From: Chromera velia
Lineage: Eukaryota > Sar > Chromeraceae
Direction: 5' to 3'
Assembly (NCBI GenBank): GCA_018398765.1
Contig: JAHBMJ010000432.1
Span: forward strand, 1 to 62,000
DNA length: 62,000 bases
The notes under the pieces were generated by a model. It did no database searches and was not told where the DNA came from. It saw only the letters and a program-made list of their open reading frames with translations. A program made the position numbers and the translations under genes. Every line of letters begins with the position of its first letter. The first letter of the stretch is position 1. Below are positions 49,465 to 59,250 of the stretch, piece after piece.

Positions 49465-51401
49465 ATTTGAAATGTCTGCATGATTTCCAGGTGCACGAAA
49501 AGTCTGTAGGACTATCCCGCACATAGCATGCTGAATGCAGGATTAAGAAAAGTGCGTTCCACGGAATATGTATGTGTTTGCATACCAGTACCTGCATGTA
49601 TGTGCATGAATATGGGTACACATATATGGGTATCTGGAGAGAGGGGGGTGGGGGCGGGGGAGCGAGAGAGCAGCCTAATTCTCATTCAGTTCGTGCACTA
49701 CCCAGTTGGCAAGTCCGCGACCAGATAGATTGTAGAGCCATCTTGTGCATTGCAAATTACACGCAACGACGCATGGGCTCCCCACGCACCCATGCATCCA
49801 TGCCACCCCACTCAGTCACCCTCCATCTGTCCATCCATTCATTCATTCATTCATTCATCCCACCACTCGCGACCCCTATTGGATTGGATTTGTGGTGGGG
49901 CGGGATCAGCTGAAGACCCTTTAATTGTCTCGCTTTCAACGCCCGTGTGAAGAGTGGAACGTTGAAGTTAGACCCTCCCTCCTCTAGTTCCTTCCATTCC
50001 ATTCAACGCGGAAGGAAGGATCACGCGGCGGCTGCCTGGATCAGGGTGGGACCCTCCCGACAGTTGCAAGGGACTGTATGCCGGAATTAAGTTTGGAATT
50101 AAGCCACGTACATGCAAAGCTGATGGAAGAATCGGGATCAATTAAGCGATCAAGGTCCGTCGCCCTGTTCCCCTCGCGCTGCTAGCTAGACAGTGCATGT
50201 TTCACGATGTCGTGTGCCCTTGTTTTAGCTTTGTTCGTGCAGCTTCACAGATGTACGGCGTGCTCAAGAGTCACTAACTGCCAGGGTCAATTAACTGCGT
50301 GCGTGCAGCTCTAGGTGCAGCTGCATGCATGCGCTATCAAGCAAAAATGTCGAGATCATTAAGTGAACAGCATTATAGTTTATAAGCAGTAAATTCAACT
50401 TCATGAAAACGTTTAGTTCAAGCAACAAACTGACTTGACTATCTCCTAAGGACTCTCTCTCATTTATCTCTCTAGGCAGTTAGCCAGCCTAAGCTAGGGA
50501 TTCTAGTAAGCTAGCTAGTAAGGAGTCTTAGTAACTCCTAACTACACACATCTCTACTTGTTTCCCAAGGTGTTTCCTAAAAAGAGTTAATTCCTGGGAA
50601 TGATATTAAAAATTTTAAATAAATTATAATAAATATACATGCAGGAGTCATAAATTTTAAACTTTGATCTTTTTATATATCATTGCTGTCCTAGTTGCTC
50701 TCATTGCCGAAAAGACTATACCCTACAGGACTAGTGCAGGTTGCTAGGATGTTATATCGGATTTTAGGTTTTTGGCAAAAACTTTTTGCCTAGGATTTTA
50801 TAAGTTTAAGCTAGTTTGCAAGGTTTAAGAAGATTTTAGCTAGGATTGTATAATTTCTTTAATGGAATTTGAATAATTTATATATGAAAATATAACTTTG
50901 TATAGTGAAGTTTTGATTGAAGTTTTTAAAACATATCGAGAATCCAAATTGTATGTTATGGCAAGCTCCACCGAAGTTAGTTCACCGTGCGTACAAATCG
51001 AACTAGCGGGTGAAGGGGCAGCGCCGGGCAATCAGTAGAGCCGCTGCTTGAAAAAGCGCGGGCACAAGGGTCCAACGTTAGGCCGTCCGCTACGCCGTCA
51101 CCCACGCCCTGAGGTTTCATGGAAAAAGAATTAATTCGGAAATACAGAAACATGCATACATGCAAGTCAATGCATGGAAAGAATAAGATTGATTAAGATT
51201 AAAACAAAACAATACGAAAGGAACAAAGAGGTCTGATGGACAGATTCCTCCACATACGTTAAGCTCGATAAGTTAAGTCGTATGTTAAGTCCTCACTTTA
51301 GTTCCTAAGAGCGTAACAAGTAGTAGCTAGAGCTCTCCGCTTCTCGGGGACCAGGGTCCTCTGAGTAAACAACAGTCATCCGTCTCTGCATGTATTGAAA
51401 G
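49465..51401. other. intergenic, no gene seen
   Basis: Includes a (CATT)n run at about 49833-49856 and AT-rich sequence at 50380-50950 with many TTTTAAG/TAGCTAG motifs. The downstream edge borders the Ty3/gypsy gag start. No LTR for that element was recognised here. Confidence 0.6.
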
Positions 51402-52414
51402 ATGGACTTCAGCAAGCTGGAGAACACGAAGAAGCTTCAGCCTTGTTGTGCAGTATACAAGCCGAAAATGCACCCAAAGGCACTTGAAGGCGATGATCCG
51501 GCTGTCTGGATTCGGAACTTTATGGAACAGACAGGGGGAACGGTTCTGGATCTCGATGATGCAACGACTATCGGATACTTTGGTCATCATTTCTCTGGAG
51601 AGGCTTTGCGCTGGTGGCTGGATCTCAAGGTAACAGGGACTGTGAAGACGAGAAGAGAACTCAAGGATGTTTTCCTCAAGAGCCAGGGTCCAAAGGAAGT
51701 CGAACGTTTGGCGGCGTAGAAGACCCTAGTGGAAGACCATCGTACGGCCACGCCCTCACCACAGTGACTACATGGACTGGGAAAATTTCTAGCAAGCCTT
51801 CGTGTCCTAGTAGGGGGTCGCTTGACCACTGGCAGACAAGGAGGAAATGATCCTACTTTTTATGGTGATTCTTCCGGAGGAAGTGAATGAAGAGCTCATA
51901 AAGAAGGGGGACCTCTCGGATTTCACCGAACTCTCAAAAACGGCCCAGCACTACTACGAGCTGAACAACCTAAAGTATATATCCACGAATCCTGTGAATA
52001 CATACAGGGTTCCCTCTACAGCCCCTCAGCTGAACAAACAGACCCCACTCCCTCCTATTGCTGCTGTTAACGCAGGAGCATACCCTGACCTCACCCGTGT
52101 TCTCTCACAGCTTCAAAGCCAAGTCGCAGCTCTCCAGTCTTAGGTTGACAGATCGAACAGCCATCGGGGCAACGGAGGAGGCAGAAGCTGAGGGAACAGC
52201 AACAGGGGAGGACACTGGCAGGGAAACAGACAGCAAAATGGAGGGCAGAATGGGGGTGGCGGAGACGGCTCATCTGACGGAGTGAAGTGTCGGGTCTGCA
52301 ACGGCCCTCACTTCGTAGCTGAGTACACAGATCCTCAGACAGAGGGTTGGAGAATGTGTCAGGGCTTCTACAAGAACAGAAGGGGCTCGTCAAACAGGAG
52401 GGGCAGGCGTGGCT
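51402..52414 (+). pseudogene. gag of the Ty3/gypsy element
   Basis: Starts MDFSKLENTKK. It contains the gag-typical segment FSGEALRWWLDL followed by a stop at 51717. A one-base frame change follows before 51772, and the frame continues through LPEEVNEELIKKG. A CCHC knuckle near 52290-52325 reads CRVCNGPH but has Tyr where the last Cys belongs. The gag frame overlaps pol with a -1 relation, as is usual for this group. Confidence 0.7.
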
Positions 52415-53093
52415 AAAGGCCCCGCGTCCTGTTCATCCTTCCGGGTCTTCAGTCGAGAGTGAAGAGAAGACACGTGACCTGCCGGCAATGACCAGCAGTG
52501 AATCCTATCCTGTGAGTGCGATTCATAATGCAGAGCAGTACATCACTCAAATGTATGTCAGTGGGAGTATGAATGACAAAGACGTATGCATTCCTGTACA
52601 TCTTGATATATGTGCAGGTCTTGGATTGAGCAGTGAGGCGTTTGCACGAAAATGTGGGTGTGAAATTCGGGAGACGAAATTTGACTTGACGGCATATGGA
52701 GGAGCCAATGTGGAGGTGGTGGGGGAGATAACACTTTTCCTCTCCCATCCCCAATCAACTCTTCCTGTACTCCCGTGGGACGTTCTCATCACTCGGGGGA
52801 GCAACATTGAGCTTCTGTTGGGCTTAGATTTCCTGTCCAACAAGAAGGATGTCACGTTCAACCTGAAGAACAACAGAATGATCTACTCACACTTTCCAGT
52901 CTTCCCTCTCTCTTCCATAATCTCACTTCAGCAGCAGCCTGTCTCTATTATGCAGTGTTCCTCTATCCCGCCTAGGCAAGCAGAGGTGGAGATCGTTTGT
53001 TCAGTGAGTAGGTTTGAGTCAGGGGTAGAAAACCATATCGAAAAGAAATGGCAGCAGGAGAATGGGAAATTCCAGCTGGCTGTCTTTGATTAA
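52347..53093 (+). pseudogene. retropepsin region of the Ty3/gypsy element, active site altered
   Basis: Hydrophobic-LD followed by ICAG occupies the D-T/S-G-A catalytic position, so the active triad is lost. The flap-like AYGGANVEVVG and the ELLLGLDFLSNKK segment match the later part of the fold. Confidence 0.65.
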
Positions 53094-53309
53094 GTGCTGA
53101 AGGTAGAAGGAGGAGGAGTTGTGAAGATGAGAGTTTCCAACTTTGGGGAGGAAGAATGCACTCTAGGAGCCGGACAGGAGATAGCCAAGGCAATCTCCAT
53201 CGAGAATTCGAGAGAACAAGCAGTGGCGGCTCTCTGGGCGGATGTATAGCATGCAAGTCGACAAAGCGAACTCGAGAAGAAGTATGAAGAAACGAACGGA
53301 CAATGGAAG

Positions 53310-55133
53310 AGGATGAAGGATGAGATGCTGGGCAACAGGTATGCTTGGAGAGCAACTTGGAGATCCTTCCAAGCTGTATGTGCGATCAAGAGCTCATTGA
53401 GCTCACCGAGCTCTCAGAGCTTAAACAAACGGACACCGGTGGAAATAGAAAGGGAACGGGCAGAGAGAAAGAGGGAAAGGGTGACGGGAGGACCTGAAGG
53501 CAGGTCCTTGCCACAAGTCTCTAAAAGAGCCAAGATTGATCATCTCTCTTCAGAACAACAAAAACGACTCGCAGAGATAATTGATTTATTCCCTGATGCT
53601 TAGTCTTAGCATCGTTTTGATTTGGGAAGGCTGCAGGTAGATGGAAAAGAGATCGTGCACGAAGTGCACACGACGGGACCACCTATTCGGTGGTACCATG
53701 ACAGAGTCGCCTACAGCCAGAGAGAGATGCTGAGGGAGGAATTGAAGCAGATGGAGGAAGCGGGGCTAATTAAACCCTCGTCCTCTATATGGGCGACTCT
53801 AGTCACTGTGGTGTTAGTCCCTAAACCTGATGAAACAATCCACTTTTGTTTTGACTTTCGGAAGCTGAATGCAGCCACGCAGAAAGACGGGTTCCCAATG
53901 CCTCGCATCGATGAGGTAGTCCACCTGGTGGAGGGGGCTTCAGTCTTCACTGTCTTGGACGTATCTTCAGGATTTTGGCAGATTGGGATGAGAGAACAGA
54001 ACAAAGAAAAGACAACATTCGTCACACCATTCGGGCTGTATCAGTTCAAAGTCATGGCTCAAGGACTAATCAATGCACCAGCAACATTTCAGCAAGCCAT
54101 GCAACTGGTGCTGTTAGGGCTGCCCCGTGAGCTTGCGCTCGTGTACATTGATGACTTGATCATATTTTTAAAAGACTTCGACTCGTATCTGAAGGATCTT
54201 CGGACCCTCCTAGACCGAGTGTAGAAGTGCGGTCTCAAACTGAAGGTGGAGAAGGCGCAGTTTGCTCTGTCAGAGGTAATTTAAAAGTATCTGGATTTTC
54301 TTTTGTCTGCAGATGGGATCAGATTAGACCCAGCAAAGCTGGAGGCACTCAGAAACATGGAACTTCCACGGGATAGAGCAGAGGTGCGTTCCTTTTTAGG
54401 ACTGGTTGGGTGATATTGACAGTTCATCAAACGATTCAGCAAGATTGCTTTTCCCCTCTTCACCCTCCTCAAAACAGCAGAAGGAGAAGAAAAGAAACAG
54501 ATTCCATTCAGGTAGACAGGAGAGGCACAGGCCGCTTTCAACACCTTGTACAACCGACTCTGCAAGGCACCTTGCCTTGCTCATCCGCGAGTGCTCGCAC
54601 CTTTCATCGTGAAGGCGGATACAAGTGATGAGGCAGTGGAAGGAGTCTTGAAGCAGAGAATAGATGAGATAGAGAGGGTGATCGAATTCTGTTCGAAGAC
54701 CTTGACTACGACGGAGAGGAAATGGGGCACCTCGGAGAAAGGGGGACTCGGGGTCATGCACTGTCTCCGCAAGTAGAGGCACTATCTTCTTGGTAAGAGA
54801 TTCACCCTGCAGATGGACCACAAGGACTTTTTAGCCTGGAAAGACAAGAAGCTCAACAACGCAAAGCTGTAAAGGTAGGCCACTGAGTTGGCTGATTACG
54901 ACCTCGACATTCAGCATGTCCCTGGCAGCCTGCACTCTGAGGCAGATGCACTCAGTCACTTGAGGGAGAAGGTACCCGACTCTTCCACCGCTCCCTGCAA
55001 AGCGGATGGAACGGTGCCTGCTGCTCCGGTAGAGCCAGTGGACACAAACAAAACCGAAGAGACCGATCACAGAGGAGATAGAGAAGGAAATATGTGGGAA
55101 GAGAGAGAGCCTTCTGAGCAGGGAGAGGGTTAA
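53310..55133 (+). pseudogene. reverse transcriptase and RNase H of the Ty3/gypsy element
   Basis: RT blocks are clear: FCFDFRKLNAAT, FTVLDVSSGFWQI, TPFGLYQFKVMAQGL and the catalytic YIDDLIIF near 54140. RNase H has a KADTSDEAVEGVL start and ends with DIQHVPGSLHSEADALS. Stops occur at 53601, 53607, 54222, 54282, 54411, 54417, 54513, 54774, 54870 and 54876, yet the frame is never shifted. Several fall where the family has Trp or Gln. Confidence 0.85.
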
Positions 55134-55172
55134 ACTTTTCTTAAGGATTTGCAGAAGCATTCAGGAGGTGAT

Positions 55173-55400
55173 CGTTACATTGTGAGGTTGTAGGCATTGT
55201 CAGAGCTGCACGTAGTGCGCGCATGTCGAGCGTATGGCGCATATGTATGTGCATGCATGCATTGTATTAATTGGTTCGCATGCAAGTCAATTCAGAAGTA
55301 CAGTCTCGCCTGTGTATAAGACTAAAGAGAAGTACGAACAATGTATGTCCGACCTTCAGATCTTATAGCCCTGTACGTTAGCAGTGCCATAACTCTACGT
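55173..55400 (+). repeat. 5' LTR of the nested element
   Basis: Begins CGTTACATTGTGAGG and ends ATAACTCTACG. Matches 57246-57472 throughout its length. The ends are not the usual TG..CA. Confidence 0.9.
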
Positions 55401-55413
55401 GGCAGCAGAGTAG
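55401..55413 (+). other. primer binding site next to the 5' LTR
   Basis: TGGCAGCAGAGTA directly follows the 5' LTR and resembles the common initiator-Met type primer site TGGTATCAGAGC. Confidence 0.55.
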
Positions 55414-55576
55414 GTCGGTCAGGGACCAATCTGTTCTGTTTATGATCAGAGACAAATCTCTGTATCGTTGAACGGCAGACGGCAGGCATTTTTTTGCACC
55501 AGACGACGATCTTCTCTGGGTGCATTGAGTCTGTTTGCTTTTCAGAGTTCTTGTAGGTCTTTCTCTTGTTGTTGCG

Positions 55577-56752
55577 ATGACGTTGAGGCCACATAGAGAA
55601 GTGGGCCCGATTTTCTGTGCAATTGCGTTCCTCGTGAAGAGTGTAGAGGAACTGAAGGACGTCTCCGTTGCGACCCTGGATGACCGATACGAGTCTGTTT
55701 GTCTTCTTCTGTCCGGAGTCGCTGAAGAAATGCAGCGATGGTTGCCCTCGGGGTCTATGGGCAAGAAGAAATGCAGAGCGAGGAAGGGTCGCAAGCAATC
55801 GAAGGACATCATTCAGGAGGGTTGAGATAAAAAGCCGGAAAAGAAGAAGAAGACGCGTCGTGGTTTGCGTTTTTCGAAGACCCAATGGAATGAGAAGGCT
55901 CTCGGACAGACACACAGCAAGAGAGATGGGAGGAAATCGGATGACAACCAGACTGCTTCCCCAGTGAAGCGGAAAGAAGCAGATGGGTTCAAGGTGCACA
56001 GACCTTTACACACTCCGTATGCACCCACAAACGACTGGGGACCCCAACGCCCTCAGAGAGATGTTGTGGTGAGTGAACCCCAAACAGCAGCAAAGAGCTT
56101 TATAGTGACACCGGGTTTCCAGGGAAGTGACTAAGGAGGAGAGACCCCATTCGTTCAAACTGCAGGGACGACGTTTGATTTTCAAGGGTACAGCAATGCA
56201 GGAGAATCTGAATTCGAAGCAGTATTGCCGGTAGGTCTTTCCGGACATGAGGATGCAGACATGGGAAGTGGAGACAGTCAGTGGGAGATCAGTCAGAAAG
56301 CAGCACCCCTTTTCCCAGAGTCAGCGCCGTTCATTGCCGGAGAAACTGAAGTTGCCCCCATGAGGATTGGGGGAATAGAACTGACCCGAAACGCAGGAAA
56401 GGCAGAGAGAAAGAGAGAGAAGCAGAGAGCAAAGAGAGGGGCAAAACAAACGGAAAGACATGCAGCGCTGCTGAACACGATCTGCTCAGCTCGCGCTCAA
56501 GATCATGAGATGCCTCCCGGTGGAGTTCCATATAGAGAGGGATTCAGTGCACAGACACCAGAAGTGGGGAGACGAGTTAGGCCTGTCTGCACTGGAATTC
56601 GATCAGGCCTGACAGAAAGAGAAAGAGTGCAACTGGTATTCGAACGCCAAGAGCGAGAACGTACTGCTGCCTTAAACATGATAAGGCAGAACATGATGAG
56701 GCAACAGCGTTCAGGTGTGACCGAATGGAAGGGGTACAGCCGACAGTCTTGA
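55577..56752 (+). pseudogene. gag-like reading frame of the nested element
   Basis: One frame covers 55577-56752, broken only by a TGA at 55823-55825 and a TAA at 56132-56134. The product starts MTLRPHREVGP, has a Lys/Arg-rich middle and a charged C-terminus (LTERERVQLVFERQERER). No named domain was recognised. A gag role is inferred from its position between the LTRs. Confidence 0.5.
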
Positions 56753-57228
56753 GATCAGATTGAGGAGACGGTATTCACCCCGCTGTAACAGTCCCATTTG
56801 CGTGTTCGATCATCTGTTCCATGCATGGAGCCCATTTATTTTTTTTTCAGCTGCGTCTGCTTTTGACTTCATCTGCATGGCTGTGTGGATACGGCCTGGA
56901 GGAGAGGAGGCATGTGTGTAGGTAGGAAAGAGGCAGTGCATCTTTGCCCATCCACCTGAGCAGAAGTGGAATGCAGAATGGACAAGAAAAAGAGAGATGA
57001 GAGCATATGAGAGAGGAGTTGAAAGACACAAGAAGAAAAGAAGACAGAATGTTCCAAATCGCCGGGCAAAAGCTTCAAACATCATCAAACATCCCGAACC
57101 CGGTTCTGACAATGCTCTGTAGAGACATGCACGTCAAGCCTGATCGCTCTCGTCTTGTGAAATAAACCTCGCAACCCCTGTCTAAGTTCAACAGCTGAGT
57201 ACATCTATATGAAAGTGTCGGGACGACA

Positions 57229-57245
57229 CTCTGGGGGAGGTGGTA
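57229..57245 (+). other. polypurine tract before the 3' LTR
   Basis: CTCTGGGGGAGGTGG lies immediately upstream of the 3' LTR, where a plus-strand primer is expected. Confidence 0.55.
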
Positions 57246-57472
57246 CGTTACATTATGAGGTTGTAGACATTGTCAGAGCTGCACGTAGTGCACGCATGTC
57301 GAGCATATGGCGCATATGTATGTGCATGCATGCATTGTATTAATTGGTTTGCATGCAAGTCAATTCAGAAGTACAGTCTCGCCTGTGTGTAAGACTAAAG
57401 AAAAGTACAAACAATGCATGTCCGACCTTAAGATCTTATAGCCCCGTATGTTAGCAGCGCCATAACTCTACG
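57246..57472 (+). repeat. 3' LTR of the nested element
   Basis: Direct repeat of 55173-55400; most differences are transitions. Followed by the GTGAT target duplication. Confidence 0.9.
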
Positions 57473-57504
57473 GTGATGCATACACAGGTTCACGTATCAG
57501 ATAC

Positions 57505-58073
57505 TTGAAAACAAGAGAATTGCCTCAAAGCGACCGTGTGTCCAGAACCATCCTGCTGTCTGCAGATCACTTTTGCACGGAGAATGGAATCTTGTACTGC
57601 ATGGAGGGGGACAGGGAGCAGCTTGTAGTACTTGCAGCTCTGAGGGATCGCGTGATTGTGTCCAACCATGATCACGCTTTGTTCGGGCACCTCCGCACTC
57701 GTCGCACTTTGTATCGAGTGAGGGAGAGCTTTTGGTGGCCTTCCATAGCAAACGACGTGAAGGACTGGTGTGAGACCTATAGGCCTTGCCAGAGGCGAAC
57801 ACCAGCAAGAGGCACCGATCCGGGGGTGACCTCCATTCCTGTTTCGGGGCCAAGGGAGCTTTATGGAATGGATATCGTGGGTCTGTTTCGAACAGCTCCA
57901 GGCGGGTACAAGTACATACTCGTCGTTACCGATCACTACACCAAGTGGGTACACGTCTTCCCTCTTGTGGAGATATCAGTAATGACAATTGCATGTCTAC
58001 TTCTTGACTTCGTGTTTCTGGATCACGGCTTCCCTCGTTTTCTTCTTTCAGACCAAGAAAGCAAACTTCCTCA
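57505..58073 (+). pseudogene. integrase of the Ty3/gypsy element, truncated
   Basis: Zinc-binding part HDHALFGHL..WCETYRPCQR, where the first Cys of the C-x2-C pair is Tyr. Core domain has the first catalytic Asp in YGMDIVG and the second in FLLSDQ. The catalytic Glu and the C-terminal domain are absent because the sequence switches to an unrelated element. Confidence 0.8.
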
Positions 58074-58611
58074 CCGGTGGTTTCCTTTTTTCCGTCCGTT
58101 GCTGACTCTTCTGAATGCTCTGTCCGATTTTCTCCTATGTCTCCTCCATCTCCTTCTTCAAAAATTCAAGCCAGTTGGGAACGTCGGTTGCTGGCAAATC
58201 TGCAAACGCATCTGCAGGGAGAAGAGGGTGAGGCGGGTGCAGGATGCTTATTGCACTACTTGATGTGCATGGGGGGGAACCATGTCCAGTCTGTACACAG
58301 AGAGTGGAAACATGCAAATGCGCGTTGACAGTTGTTTTGGTTGCTAAGCCTTCCCATCCTCTTTCGTATACTTTGAAGGTGATGCCGGCTTTTCCTGATG
58401 ATCGATGTAGGGCATGGACATACAGTCGGACCTTGTTCAGGAAAGGATGTCGACAAAAGATCATGAGGAGATTGATCCTGTTTCATTCTATCGCTGCTTC
58501 TGTCTAGCTTGATTATTAATTTTGGGGAATAGTGCGTACAGTAAATATTTGAGGGAGGTGAGGAGTGTGTGTAGAGAAACAGGTGGGCATGCTGGATGGT
58601 AGGACAGGAAA

Positions 58612-59250
58612 GTGATTTACATGGTTTGGTCACAATGGAAGAGAGGCCTATACCTCGGGAGTACAGTGGGAATGGCGCTTGATCGCATCATACAGCACTT
58701 CTATGCGGCTTTGCAATCACGGAGGGGGGGTCGGGCAGCGAATAAATTTGGGCGGGAGTATGCACATCGTTTTTACTCAGTGCTGTCTAGTGATGCTTTT
58801 CGTCATGCTTTCTTTGTTGTATTGCCTCTGGCACGGGTGGATGGTGGACAAATGAGTCTTCGTATGCTTTGTATTAGAGCGTATCAACCGACGTGGAATA
58901 CTGTGGGTGTCTCGAGGAAGGAAAGGAATGACCCTTCGATTGAACTGAAACCAGAACGCTCCCGTCTGTCTGCCTGTACGTGCAGGAGAGGTTCAGGTTA
59001 CACTCAGCTGAGACACAAGCTTCGCTCCTCTCTGTGCATGACAAAGGAGTCGAGAGAACTTGAGAGGGGAGGTATTTTCCTCTCTCGTGATGAATTTATA
59101 CAGAGGGTGGGTGGGAAAAAGGGGGATGAGTCTAGGAATATATGTGTTTCTCTTTTTCATGACAGACTTCTTGTGATGTTTTTCAAGAAGGTGCTTCCTG
59201 ATAGGTCGATCAGATCAATGCCAGTAAGGATGATATCAAGGCATGTGTGA
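58612..59250 (+). CDS. GIY-YIG-type endonuclease domain, probably part of the retroelement
   Basis: 212 codons. An MIYMV..GLYLGSTVG pair fits the GIY..YIG motif. DRIIQHF supplies the catalytic Arg and a following His, and CIRAYQPTWN fits the closing I-x4-P-x2-N block. The catalytic Glu, four residues before that Ile, is Arg here, so activity is doubtful. Its stop overlaps the start of the RT frame, and the two are in different frames, so one protein would require a frameshift or the copy has suffered one. Confidence 0.5.
   Translation: MIYMVWSQWKRGLYLGSTVGMALDRIIQHFYAALQSRRGGRAANKFGREYAHRFYSVLSSDAFRHAFFVVLPLARVDGGQMSLRMLCIRAYQPTWNTVGVSRKERNDPSIELKPERSRLSACTCRRGSGYTQLRHKLRSSLCMTKESRELERGGIFLSRDEFIQRVGGKKGDESRNICVSLFHDRLLVMFFKKVLPDRSIRSMPVRMISRHV

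Larger units (their letters stand above)
55168..57477 (+). mobile_element. nested LTR retrotransposon without pol (TRIM/LARD-like)
   Basis: Two direct repeats of about 228 bases flank 1.85 kb and split the Ty3/gypsy element between RNase H and integrase. A 5-bp target duplication GTGAT is present at 55168-55172 and 57473-57477. The LTRs differ at about 13 positions (about 94% identity). No reverse transcriptase is seen inside, so the element depends on others. Confidence 0.85.
51402..58073 (+). mobile_element. degenerate Ty3/gypsy retrotransposon, interrupted by a nested LTR element
   Basis: Order gag, protease, reverse transcriptase, RNase H, [insertion 55173-57477], integrase. The pol frame runs from 52347 to 55133 without a frameshift but with about a dozen stops. 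Integrase resumes after the insertion and ends abruptly after its second catalytic Asp near 58073, where another element begins. I found no flanking LTRs, so both ends may be truncated. Confidence 0.85.

Noticed and set aside
51005-51110. tRNA-like segment (minus strand GGCGTAGCGG resembling an A box)
   Set aside because: No matching B box and no cloverleaf could be drawn.
53711-54025. Minus-strand frames within the reverse transcriptase region
   Set aside because: Shadows of the plus-strand RT, whose motifs are unmistakable.
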